Source: DTKY01 sp037440765
GTDB lineage: Bacteria; Acidobacteriota; Terriglobia; Bryobacterales; Bryobacteraceae
Assembly: GCA_037440765.1 (NCBI GenBank)
Contig: JBBITL010000034.1
Location: forward strand, 1 to 45,568
Length of the DNA: 45,568 bases
Direction: 5' to 3'
The translations under genes were made by a program, and so were the position numbers. Positions 12,260 to 20,269 of this stretch are shown piece after piece (positions within the stretch are counted from its first letter, which is position 1; each line of letters begins with the position of its first letter). The notes beneath the pieces are model-generated. The model saw only the letters and a list, made by a program, of their open reading frames with translations. It had not been told where the DNA came from and made no database searches.

Positions 12260-13753
12260 CTAGGCCGCGCGCCGGCGGCGCGGAATGAACGCCGCCGCCG
12301 CCGCAATCGCGCAGATCAGCGGAAACCAGTCACCGAAACGGGAATAAAGCGTCCTTTCGCCGGTGAAAGAGAAGCGGGTGTCCAGCGCCTCCCGCCGGTA
12401 AGGCGGCGTGTAGTCCGTCAGGCGGCCCGCCGGGTCGACCACCACGGTTATGCCGTCGTTTGTGGAGCGGAGAATCCAGCGGCTGTTCTCGGCCGCCCGC
12501 ATGCGGACCAGGCTCAGATGCTGCTCGCGCGCGGCGCTGCGGCCGAAGTAGCCGTCGTTGGAGATATTAACGAAGACCTCCGCCCCTGCCTCCGTGAAAC
12601 GGCGCACGAAGCCTGGGAGCGCGGCCTCGTAGCAGATGAACGTCCCGATCCGGCGATCGCCGGATGGAAACGCCTCCAGGTTCGTTCCGGGCCGAAAATC
12701 ACCGGCCGACTGCGTGATGCGGTTGACGAAGCCCAACCCGGGCGGCACGAACTCGCCGAACGGCACCAGGTTCATCTTGTCGTACCGGCCCACCTCGCGG
12801 CCGTCCGGACCAAGCAGCACCGCGGAGTTGAGGGGCTCTCCATCCGAGTTGTGCGCCACCACGCCGAAGACGAGGGTTGTGCGCGCCGCCCGGGCCAGCC
12901 GGGCCATCTGATCGCGGAACTCGGCGTCGCCGTCCCAGACGAACGGGGCCGGAACTTCCGGCCAGACCAGCAGGCGCGGGGCAGTCCCGTCGCCGCGCAG
13001 GGAGGTCTGGAGCGACAACGCAGCCAGTTCGACTCTCGCCTTGGCGAGGTCGCTCCAGGTCCACTCGTGTGTCTGGGGCAGGTTCGGCTGCACCAGCACG
13101 GCGCGCTCCGTTCCGCTTCGTGCCGCCGGCAGAGCGGGCAGCAGGTATAGCAGCAGCAGGGCCCCCACCCACGCCATCTCCCGCCGGCGCCGCCCCATCA
13201 CCACGGTCGCCACCACCGCGCTCATCAGGGCGAAGGCGAAGGACAGTCCGTACACGCCGGTATACGGAGCCAGCTTCATCGGCACGCTCATGCTGGCTCC
13301 GGCGTTGCCCAGGGCCAGCCAGGCGAAGCCCAGCGGCGCGTGTGTCCACTCCACGGCCACCCACATGGCCGCCACCGCGGGCGCGGCGTACGCTCGCCGC
13401 ATCACGGCGCCCGCCGCCACCGCGAACACGGCCGTGTGCAGCCCCTTGGCCAGGCAGAACAGGAGAAACGAGCCCCAGCTCCCGAGTGCGCCCATCGCCC
13501 CGTGGGCCTCCAACACGAACTGGATCCAATAGCAGACGCCGAACCAGGAGACGATGCCTGCCAGCCAGCCGAGCAAAAACCGCCCCAACGGCCGGGGCTC
13601 GCGTGCCAGGGCTACCAGCAGCGGAGCGAGAGCCACCGCGGCCAGGTACGTGAAGTTGAAGCGGGGGAAGGCCAGGATGAGCATCCCTCCGGTTGCGAAG
13701 GCGAGCAACGCGTTCAGTACACTGTCGGGGGGGCGAAACGGCAGTCTCAGCAA
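12260..13753 (-). CDS. lnt: Apolipoprotein N-acyltransferase
   Basis: Lnt adds the third acyl chain to the N-terminal cysteine of lipoproteins at the periplasmic face of the inner membrane. The 497-residue protein has an N-terminal block of membrane helices (about 12-210) and a nitrilase-fold domain. The catalytic triad is visible as Glu266 in LLVWPEVPAPF, Lys326 in YDKMNLVPFGEF and Cys374 in TFICYEAALPGF. A last membrane helix is at about 470-490. The start appears to be TTG at 13753, three bases after the stop of the SPOR gene; the next ATG (residue 24) would cut into the first helix. It is the last gene of the run beginning at 20170. Confidence 0.95.
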   Translation of the reverse strand: MLRLPFRPPDSVLNALLAFATGGMLILAFPRFNFTYLAAVALAPLLVALAREPRPLGRFLLGWLAGIVSWFGVCYWIQFVLEAHGAMGALGSWGSFLLFCLAKGLHTAVFAVAAGAVMRRAYAAPAVAAMWVAVEWTHAPLGFAWLALGNAGASMSVPMKLAPYTGVYGLSFAFALMSAVVATVVMGRRRREMAWVGALLLLYLLPALPAARSGTERAVLVQPNLPQTHEWTWSDLAKARVELAALSLQTSLRGDGTAPRLLVWPEVPAPFVWDGDAEFRDQMARLARAARTTLVFGVVAHNSDGEPLNSAVLLGPDGREVGRYDKMNLVPFGEFVPPGLGFVNRITQSAGDFRPGTNLEAFPSGDRRIGTFICYEAALPGFVRRFTEAGAEVFVNISNDGYFGRSAAREQHLSLVRMRAAENSRWILRSTNDGITVVVDPAGRLTDYTPPYRREALDTRFSFTGERTLYSRFGDWFPLICAIAAAAAFIPRRRRAA

Positions 13754-13756
13754 GGC

Positions 13757-14314
13757 TCAGTACCGCCGCGTGAAGGGCTTGAAGCCGGCCGCTTCCAGTT
13801 CCGAGCGGCTCTTCCTCTGTGCCTGGTCGTCCTCGTACGGTCCCACCAGGACGCGGAAGACGTCGTCGGCCGGGCCCGGCGCCAGCACAACCGGGAAGCC
13901 CTTCTTCCTGAGGACGCTCGCCACCAACTCGGCGTCGACGCGCTTGCCGGCTGTGGCCTGCAAAAACACCTGCCCCGCCTCCGGCGCGGCCGGCTGCGCG
14001 GGCCTTGCCGGTTCGGCTGCCGGCAATTGCTGCTGCGGCTGCGTGCCGGTCCTCGTTTCGTCTTCCGGCGGCAGCACCGGCGGCGTCTCAGGCCGGGGAG
14101 AAGTCCCGGAGGAACCACCCGGCTGGCCCTGTGGGGAGGCCGCGGGTTTGGCGGCCACGGGCGCGGAGGCCACTCCGCGGTATGCCGAGTCCCTTCCCAA
14201 CACGTACCCCATGGTGAAGAACACCGCCATCAGGATGAGGACGATGAAAAAGACGCTGAGCAACTGCTTGTTGCCCAGCAGCACTTCGAACTCGCCATCC
14301 ACGTTCCTCGCCAT
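13757..14314 (-). CDS. SPOR-domain inner membrane protein
   Basis: This 185-residue protein has a short cytoplasmic start, one membrane segment at about 17-41 and a Pro/Ala/Gln-rich linker (about 50-112). A C-terminal SPOR domain follows (about 113-182), with FLQATAGKRVDAELVASVLRKKGF and the FRVLVGPYEDDQAQRK core. SPOR domains bind denuded peptidoglycan glycans and usually target proteins to the division septum. The layout matches FtsN-like or DedD-like proteins, without enough similarity to name one. An AGGAG site lies seven bases before the ATG. It is three bases upstream of lnt and probably coupled to it. Confidence 0.88.
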   Translation of the reverse strand: MARNVDGEFEVLLGNKQLLSVFFIVLILMAVFFTMGYVLGRDSAYRGVASAPVAAKPAASPQGQPGGSSGTSPRPETPPVLPPEDETRTGTQPQQQLPAAEPARPAQPAAPEAGQVFLQATAGKRVDAELVASVLRKKGFPVVLAPGPADDVFRVLVGPYEDDQAQRKSRSELEAAGFKPFTRRY

Positions 14315-14377
14315 AGTGGTACTCCTATAGAGGTTACCGTACCGGAGCGTGGAATGCGCAAGCCGCTGCCAGGGGCC

Positions 14378-15361
14378 TCACGGGTCCGAGCGGCCGCCGC
14401 CGCGTGAAGGCGCGGGGGCTGAACTGGGAGCGGTGGGAGTCTCCCGCGACACCGTACCGGTAGCGCCCGGCGAACTCGAGGAATACGTGCCCGCCGATAT
14501 GCTCGATCCGGACCCGCCCCCTCCGCCGCCACGGCCGGCGGACCAGCCGCCGTCGCCGGCGGTAACGGCCGGCGCGCTGGCGTAATAAATCCGCAACGGG
14601 CTGTACCAGCAGGATCCGTACCAACTGCAATATTGGTAGTTGCGGCCCGGCAGGAAGGTGAAGGTGCTGTAGATCGGGTCCCATATCCAGCCGCTGGTCC
14701 TGATGGATCCTCTCTGATCGCTGAGCGAATAGGCGGTTGATCGGTTCAAACGCGCCAGGTAAACCGCGCGTTCCCGGCTCCACAGGTCGAGCCAGTCGCT
14801 CCGCTTCCGGTCAAAACTGCTGACGGCCAGCGTCCCGTCCACGGCCGCCGCCTTCCCCTTGCCGATCTCGACCTGGCGGCCCCCCGAGCGGATCAGCAAC
14901 TTGCCGTCAAAGACCCGGGCCACGGGAGGATTCGCGTCCAAGCGGTAGATGCCGCGCTTCAGAATGGAGACCTCCCCATCGGGGAAGGAGAGTGTGACGG
15001 AGTTGTCCTTGTCCAGTTGCGCCGCCTCCAGGATCACAACTCCGGAGGTGAGCTGAACCCTGGCGTCCGCCAGCCGGCTTGAGACCAGCCGGAAGGAAGT
15101 CCAGCCTCCGGCGCGGAGGAAGACGCCGGGCGTGAGCAACACCTCAGCCAGGCCGCGGGCGGTGCTGAGCACATCCCCCTCCCGCATCTGCTGAAGTTGG
15201 CCGCTCTTCTGCTCGATCGCCTGGTTGTTGAGGCGAACACCCTCCTGGGTGAAGTTGATAAGCCCTGCCTGGGTGGAGATGACGGCCTGTGAGAACCCCG
15301 CGCCTGCCGTCATCGCGAGCAGCGCCAATGCTCCAGGCAACCTGAATCCGCCTGCGCGCAT
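14378..15361 (-). CDS. Secreted FecR-domain protein with Gly/Ser-rich tail
   Basis: The 327-residue product has a signal peptide (about 1-25), a FecR-like beta region at about 55-190 (GDVLSTARGLAEVLLTPGVFLRAGG) and a conserved-looking DWLDLWSRERAVYLARLNRS helix. An aromatic Tyr/Trp-rich segment (about 225-262) follows, then a low-complexity Gly/Ser/Pro tail (about 270-327). Classical FecR is an anti-sigma regulator with an N-terminal cytoplasmic part. This protein lacks that part, and no sigma factor gene is nearby, so it is more likely an envelope protein that uses the same fold. An AGAGGAG site precedes the ATG. Exact role unknown. Confidence 0.8.
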   Translation of the reverse strand: MRAGGFRLPGALALLAMTAGAGFSQAVISTQAGLINFTQEGVRLNNQAIEQKSGQLQQMREGDVLSTARGLAEVLLTPGVFLRAGGWTSFRLVSSRLADARVQLTSGVVILEAAQLDKDNSVTLSFPDGEVSILKRGIYRLDANPPVARVFDGKLLIRSGGRQVEIGKGKAAAVDGTLAVSSFDRKRSDWLDLWSRERAVYLARLNRSTAYSLSDQRGSIRTSGWIWDPIYSTFTFLPGRNYQYCSWYGSCWYSPLRIYYASAPAVTAGDGGWSAGRGGGGGGSGSSISAGTYSSSSPGATGTVSRETPTAPSSAPAPSRGGGRSDP

Positions 15362-15442
15362 AACTGGCTCCTCTCCGGCTTCTTGGACGCCCGGGGCGGC
15401 GCCCGCGTTACACCCGCCTTCAGCTTGCCGCGCCTGGGCCGC

Positions 15443-16672
15443 CTACTTGAAGAACAGCTGGGCGAAGTCGCTCAACAGGATGCGCCAGGTGAACCACGTG
15501 TGCGCGCCTGGAGTCTCCTTGAGGACGTTCTTAATGTCGTGCTTGTTCAGGACGGCGACCAGATCCCTGGAGCGTTCCATGGGCCCGGTGTCCTTCAGCC
15601 CGCAGCCGACGTAGTAGAGTCTGACGCCGCCGGCCTTGACCGCCTGGAGCTGTTTCTCGAAAGCCGGACCTATGCCGCGCGCTCCGGAGCTTAGCACTCC
15701 GATGTAGCCGAATACCCCGGGATGATTCATGGTTGCCGCCAGCGTGTGGCCCCCGCCCATCGAGAGCCCCGCGATCGCCCGGCTGTCCCTGTTGGCGATC
15801 ACGCGGTAACGCTTCTCGATGAAGGGGATGATGTCCTTCACCAGGCTCTCCGGGAACGGTTGGGTTGCCACGGGAGCGTCCGGCTGAGGCGCCGCCGGGG
15901 CTCCCGGAACCGGTCCGGCGCGGGCTCCAATAACGGGCGCGGCCGGAGGCGCTCCAAGCGCGTAGCCCTGGGACACGCTCTGGTTGGCGTTGCCGTTCGG
16001 CATCACCACGATGAAGGGCCTGGCTTTGCCCTGCGCGATCAGGTTGTCCATGATCATGCTGGTCCGGCCCAGCGTGTTCCAGGCGTCTTCGTCCCCGCCG
16101 CCTCCGTGCAGCAGATAGAGCACCGGATACCGCTGGTTGCTGGTCTCATACCCGGGAGGCGTGTAAACGTACGCGCGCCGGGCGTCCATCTTGAGCGTGG
16201 GCGAAGGATACCAGACCGCGGACACCGTTCCATGGGGGACGTTCTTCAGTTCGTAGAGTTCGGACTCAGGTCCAGGGATCAACAGAATGTTGTCGTAGCG
16301 CGCCCCGTCACGCTTGGTGTTGGAATTCCTCGGATCCAGCGTCCTGACGCCGTCCACGCTGAAAGTGTACCCCCACATTTCCGGCGCCAGCGGGCCCACC
16401 TTCACGGTCCATACCCCCTCGGCGTCCCTGGTCATCGAGATGGGCTTGGGGGGCATACCGTTCCCCCAATCGCCGTTCAGCAGCACCTCGGCCGCTTTGG
16501 GGGCGTAGAGGCTGATTGTCGCTGTCCGGTCAGGGTGAATCTGGGGGCTGGGCGGCCCCGGCTGCTGCACCTTCACTGGCGCAGGAGCGGGCGGCAGCTG
16601 CGCCCGCGAAACTGAAACGGCGAGCACCGCCAGTGCGGCGGCGCCGGCGAGGACGACTGTGTGTGTCCTCAT
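15443..16672 (-). CDS. Exported esterase (Fes/feruloyl-esterase type) with N-terminal E-set domain
   Basis: The 409-residue protein has a signal peptide (1-24) and a Pro-rich linker. A CBM48-like early-set domain (about 48-130, RTATISLYAPKAAEVLLNGDWG) precedes an alpha/beta-hydrolase of the esterase D type. The nucleophile Ser304 is in AGLSMGGG, the oxyanion segment is YLLHGGGGDEDAW, His391 is in PGAHTW, and Asp361 is a candidate acid. Relatives cleave feruloyl or acetyl esters of plant polysaccharides or siderophore esters. An Ala/Pro insert (240-270) is unusual. I chose the ATG at 16672, which follows a strong GGGAGGG site; the frame is open 25 codons further upstream. Confidence 0.88.
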   Translation of the reverse strand: MRTHTVVLAGAAALAVLAVSVSRAQLPPAPAPVKVQQPGPPSPQIHPDRTATISLYAPKAAEVLLNGDWGNGMPPKPISMTRDAEGVWTVKVGPLAPEMWGYTFSVDGVRTLDPRNSNTKRDGARYDNILLIPGPESELYELKNVPHGTVSAVWYPSPTLKMDARRAYVYTPPGYETSNQRYPVLYLLHGGGGDEDAWNTLGRTSMIMDNLIAQGKARPFIVVMPNGNANQSVSQGYALGAPPAAPVIGARAGPVPGAPAAPQPDAPVATQPFPESLVKDIIPFIEKRYRVIANRDSRAIAGLSMGGGHTLAATMNHPGVFGYIGVLSSGARGIGPAFEKQLQAVKAGGVRLYYVGCGLKDTGPMERSRDLVAVLNKHDIKNVLKETPGAHTWFTWRILLSDFAQLFFK

Positions 16673-16697
16673 GACCCGTACCCTCCCTTTCATTGTT

Positions 16698-18179
16698 TCA
16701 CTTGACGGCGGCCCCTCTGGGCTTGCCGTCCGCGGAGTACTCCTCAACCGGGCCGAACTTCTTCAATTCGTCACGGATCTTGTCCGCGTCGCCCACGGCC
16801 ACAATCTGGATGTTGTCCAGGGGAACATACTTGCGGGCAACCTCGCGCACCTGCTGCGCCGACAACCTGGTGAGCGCTTCCGGGTACTTGTCCCAGTAGT
16901 CCGCCGGGAAGCCGTGTTCCCTGAGCAGAATCGCCCGGCTGAGCAGTCCCGAGGAGCTTTCGAGCGACATGGCGAAGCTCCCCACCATGGCCCTCTTGGC
17001 GCCGTCCAGTTCATCAGCAGGCGCGAGGCGGTCCCGCATGTCGCGGAATTCCTTCAGCAGTTCTTCCAGCGCCGCCGCGGTCACCTCCGTGCGGACCGAG
17101 GTGCTCGCCATGAAATCGTTGAAGTAGTGCGAGGCGGAAAACCCGCTCGAAATCCCGTAGGTGAAGCCCTTTTCTTCCCGTATGTTACGGAACAGCCTGG
17201 AGGCGGGGCCGGAGCCCAGCACCTGGTTCATCAACATACAGGCGATGTAGTCCGGGTCCTTCCTCCCGATGGCGCGGTTGGCCACCAGGAGATAGGTCTG
17301 CACCGAATCCGGCCGGTGGATCAGAAACACCTTGCGCTCCTTGATCGGCCTTTCCAGCGGGAGCTTGGGCGGTTCCGGCGGCGTGCCCCTCCACCCGCCG
17401 AACACTCTCTCAAGCCGGGCCACGATGTCCTTAAGCGTGACGTCCCCGGCCACCCCGATCAGGCCGCCATCCGGCTTGTAGTGAGTGTTGTAGAAGTCGA
17501 TCAGGTGCTGCCGCGTGAGCTTCTTCAACGCTTCCTCCGACGGCGCCGCCACCTTCCGGGCGTCCTTCGGATAGAGCACCGCCAGCATGCGTTCACTCGC
17601 CAGGAAAGACGGCTGCGTGCGGGCGGCGATGAGGGCGCTCAACTGCCGTTGCACCAGGTTGTCCAGTTCCGGCTGCGGAAAGCTGGGATTGAAGAGCACG
17701 TCCGCACCCAGTTCCAGCAGGGCGTCCAGGTTCTCCGTCAATCCGCTCAGGCTGACGCTCGTGAACTGCGAGCCGAACGACGTGCCCACGCCCAGCGAGC
17801 CGCCCAGTTCCGCCAGCGTCTCTGCGATTTCCCTGGCGTTGCGCGTCCTGGTGCCCAGGCGCAGCACGGCGGCGGTCGCGCCCGCCACTACTCCCTGAAA
17901 CTCAGGAGGCTCGTTGAGGCTGGCGGCCCTCATGAGCAGGCTGAGCGAAAAAGTCGGCGCCCGGCGGTCCTCGATCACCAAAACCCGCAGGCCGTTAGAT
18001 AGCCTGCCCTCCAGCGGGCGCGGGAGCTTCACGCGCAACACCTCGGCCGAGACAGGCGCCTTGTTGAGGCGGGTGACTCCCGACAGCGAAGTCTGCTGCT
18101 GAGTCTGCTGCGCCGCCACGGGCAGCGCCAGAAGCATGGCCAGCAGAAAACGAGGCGCGGTTGTGTTGAAGCCTGGCAT
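16698..18179 (-). CDS. M16-family protein, catalytically inactive partner
   Basis: This 493-residue exported protein (signal peptide about 1-23, ending VAAQQ) has the two-lobed M16 (pitrilysin/processing peptidase) fold. The zinc motif HxxEH is absent: the aligned positions are Ala99, Thr102 and Ala103 in GVVAGATAAVLRLG. The C-terminal lobe, with SRLFRNIREEKGFTYGISS, is well kept. Such proteins form heterodimers with an active M16 subunit, as in mitochondrial processing peptidase. The next gene upstream in the operon (9-base gap) encodes an M16 protein with an intact motif, which supports pairing. Its substrate in the periplasm is unknown. Confidence 0.92.
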   Translation of the reverse strand: MPGFNTTAPRFLLAMLLALPVAAQQTQQQTSLSGVTRLNKAPVSAEVLRVKLPRPLEGRLSNGLRVLVIEDRRAPTFSLSLLMRAASLNEPPEFQGVVAGATAAVLRLGTRTRNAREIAETLAELGGSLGVGTSFGSQFTSVSLSGLTENLDALLELGADVLFNPSFPQPELDNLVQRQLSALIAARTQPSFLASERMLAVLYPKDARKVAAPSEEALKKLTRQHLIDFYNTHYKPDGGLIGVAGDVTLKDIVARLERVFGGWRGTPPEPPKLPLERPIKERKVFLIHRPDSVQTYLLVANRAIGRKDPDYIACMLMNQVLGSGPASRLFRNIREEKGFTYGISSGFSASHYFNDFMASTSVRTEVTAAALEELLKEFRDMRDRLAPADELDGAKRAMVGSFAMSLESSSGLLSRAILLREHGFPADYWDKYPEALTRLSAQQVREVARKYVPLDNIQIVAVGDADKIRDELKKFGPVEEYSADGKPRGAAVK

Positions 18180-18188
18180 GTGCTCCTC

Positions 18189-19529
18189 CTATTCCGCCCC
18201 TGCCTTGGCCCCGGCAGGCACCGTGATTATTACGGTGCGGTTCTCCGGCCGCAGGTACTTCGCGGCCACCTGCCGGACCTGGTCCGCCGTGACCGCGGCG
18301 ATTCGCCGTTCGACAGTGTTCATGCGCCCCGGGTCGTTGAACAGAACCGCATCGTCGGCCAGGGAGATGGCCCGGCTCAGGACGCTGGTGAGGGGCGAAA
18401 TCTGGCTGCGACGCGCGACCGTCCTGGCTCGCAGCAGTTCCTTCTCTGTGACGGGCTCCGCCTGCATGCGCGCAATCTCCTCGTCCAGGACCTTCAGGGC
18501 GTCCTCCGGCGGCTTGCCGGCCGGGATGGTGGCCACGAACCGGAAGAGACCTGGACCGATCCTCTGATCAGGCGCCCCGCTCACGCCGACGGCCACTTCC
18601 TTCTCCTTCACCATTTTCTGGTAGAGCCTCGAACTCTCCCCTGCGGCCAGGATCGTGTTGAGCGCCCTCAACGCATCAAAATCCGGCGAGCCGCCCTGCG
18701 GCAGCTTGTAGCCCACGTCTATCCGGGCCAATCGCGCCAGTCTGTCATAGATCAGCTCGCGCCGCTCGGCGGTCTGCGGCTTCTCGCTGAAGTCCGGCGG
18801 CTTGGGCGGCTCCTGCCTGGGGATGTCGCCAAAGTACTTCCGCACCTTGGCCAGCGTGGCTGCCGTGTCAAGGTCGCCGACCAGCGCCAGCACGGCGTTA
18901 TTCGGGGCGTAGTAGATCCGGAAAAACTCCTTCACGTCCTCCACCGTCGCCGCGTCCAGGTCCTCCATCGAGCCGATTACCGAATGCCTGTAAGGGAAGG
19001 CGTCGTAAGCCAGTTCAGGGAAGCGGTCGGATGTCCTGCCATACGGCTGATTGTCGACGGCCAGCCGCCGCTCCTCCTTCACTGTCTGCCGCTGGTTTTC
19101 GAGATTCTCCGCATTCACCGCCAGGCTCCGCATGCGGTCTGATTCCAGGAAGAGGCCAAGGTCGAGCTGGTTCTTCGGCAGAACCTCGAAGTACAGGGTC
19201 CGGTCGGTACTGGTTGTGCCGTTCATGGTCCCGCCGTTGGTGAAAACCAGGAGGAAATGTTCGCCCGGACCCACGTTGGCGGAGCCCTTGAACATCATGT
19301 GTTCGAACAGGTGGGCGAAGCCCGTCCGGCCGGGACGTTCATCCTTGCTCCCGACTCCGTAGCTCACCGCGATGGCGTAGATGGGGGCGTGGTGATCCTC
19401 GCTGATGATCACGCGCAGCCCGTTGTCGAGGCGGGTATCGGTGAACTTCACGGGTGGAACCGGTTTCGGGGGACTGGCCGCGAAGAGCGTTGCGGCCAGC
19501 CAGAACAGGAGAGATACGCGACGCTGCAT
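18189..19529 (-). CDS. Exported M16-family zinc metallopeptidase, active subunit
   Basis: The 446-residue protein starts with a short signal peptide (MQRRVSLLFWLAATLFAASP). It carries the inverted zinc motif HLFEH at 73-77 (His73 and His77 as ligands, Glu76 as base) and the distal glutamate at about 152-153 in VKEERR. The C-terminal lobe has the SSRLYQKMVKEKEVAVG signature. It should cut peptides or partly unfolded proteins in the periplasm as a complex with the inactive M16 protein encoded nine bases downstream. I chose the ATG at 19529 because an AAGGAGGG site precedes it; the 76 upstream in-frame codons are low-quality sequence overlapping the DUF1080 gene. Confidence 0.94.
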   Translation of the reverse strand: MQRRVSLLFWLAATLFAASPPKPVPPVKFTDTRLDNGLRVIISEDHHAPIYAIAVSYGVGSKDERPGRTGFAHLFEHMMFKGSANVGPGEHFLLVFTNGGTMNGTTSTDRTLYFEVLPKNQLDLGLFLESDRMRSLAVNAENLENQRQTVKEERRLAVDNQPYGRTSDRFPELAYDAFPYRHSVIGSMEDLDAATVEDVKEFFRIYYAPNNAVLALVGDLDTAATLAKVRKYFGDIPRQEPPKPPDFSEKPQTAERRELIYDRLARLARIDVGYKLPQGGSPDFDALRALNTILAAGESSRLYQKMVKEKEVAVGVSGAPDQRIGPGLFRFVATIPAGKPPEDALKVLDEEIARMQAEPVTEKELLRARTVARRSQISPLTSVLSRAISLADDAVLFNDPGRMNTVERRIAAVTADQVRQVAAKYLRPENRTVIITVPAGAKAGAE

Positions 19530-19546
19530 GCCGCCCTCCTTGCCGG

Positions 19547-20170
19547 CTACTTGAGCAGCCGGATCTGAATGTTCCGGTAGTGCGTGGTGCTGCCCGGGTC
19601 GTGCCCTTGCAGGGCGATAGTGCCGGTCCGGAGACGCCGCTGGGGAGATCCCTTGATCCCTTCCCAGTCCTCCGGTTGCGACCACCGGACGATTTCCTTG
19701 CCGTTCAGCAGCACCGTAATCGTGTTGCCTTTGACTATGATGTGCTGGGTGAACCACTCGTTGTCGTTAACGAGCTGCTCCTTGATGTCCTGAACCTGGT
19801 ACAGGCTCCCGGTCTTACGGAAGTCTCCCGGGAACGAGTTGTTCACCTGCACCTCGAAGCCGGCACCAGGCCAGCCCTTTTCCTGGAAGTCCGTCAGGAT
19901 GTAAATCCCGCCGTTGGCCTTGGGCTGTGTCATGACTTCGATCCTGAGCTCGAACTCGGTGAAAGCGTGGTTGCCGACGTCTCCCACGTAGAAACAATGA
20001 CTGCGCGGGCCGCTGGCGACTATGGCGCCGTCCTTGACTGAGAAGGTGCTCTCGTTTTCGTTCACCCTCCAGCCTGTGAGGTCCTTCCCGTTGAACAGCG
20101 AAATCCAGCCCTGGTCCGCGGCAGCCAGCGGCGCCAGAGCGATCAGCGCCAACACCATCATCCGTGTCAT
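19547..20170 (-). CDS. Secreted DUF1080 (3-keto-disaccharide hydrolase-like) protein
   Basis: The 207-residue protein has a signal peptide (1-19) and a single concanavalin-like DUF1080 domain with the usual opening WISLFNGKDLTGWRV (22-36). It also has the conserved NGGIYI and GFEVQVNN segments and the terminal GTIALQGHDPGSTTHYRNIQI. The family is abundant in Acidobacteriota, Planctomycetota and Bacteroidota. Some members hydrolyse 3-keto-glucosides; for most the function is unproven. The ATG at 20170 is preceded by GAGGAGAGG and the predicted promoter at 20221-20250. It is the first gene of the seven-gene run that ends with lnt. Confidence 0.92.
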   Translation of the reverse strand: MTRMMVLALIALAPLAAADQGWISLFNGKDLTGWRVNENESTFSVKDGAIVASGPRSHCFYVGDVGNHAFTEFELRIEVMTQPKANGGIYILTDFQEKGWPGAGFEVQVNNSFPGDFRKTGSLYQVQDIKEQLVNDNEWFTQHIIVKGNTITVLLNGKEIVRWSQPEDWEGIKGSPQRRLRTGTIALQGHDPGSTTHYRNIQIRLLK

Positions 20171-20220
20171 AGAGATGCCTCTCCTCAAAGATTGAAACGC
20201 AGGTCCCACCGCTCGCCCGG

Positions 20221-20250
20221 ATTCTGTCACACACGGCAGGCGGCAGTCAA
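20221..20250 (-). promoter_or_regulatory. Sigma-70-like promoter of the DUF1080-M16-lnt run
   Basis: On the minus strand, TTGACT (20250-20245) is followed after 18 bases by CAGAAT (20226-20221), which is itself preceded by an extended TGn. Transcription would start near 20214, leaving a leader of about 44 bases with the GAGGAG site. This is the best complete -35/-10 pair in the window. Confidence 0.65.
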
Positions 20251-20269
20251 TGCGTGAGAGCATAGAAGA

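Noticed and set aside
19530..19757. A 76-codon N-terminal extension of the active M16 peptidase
   Set aside because: It overlaps the DUF1080 gene in another frame, is rich in Arg/His/Pro, and a strong ribosome binding site and signal peptide mark the ATG at 19529.
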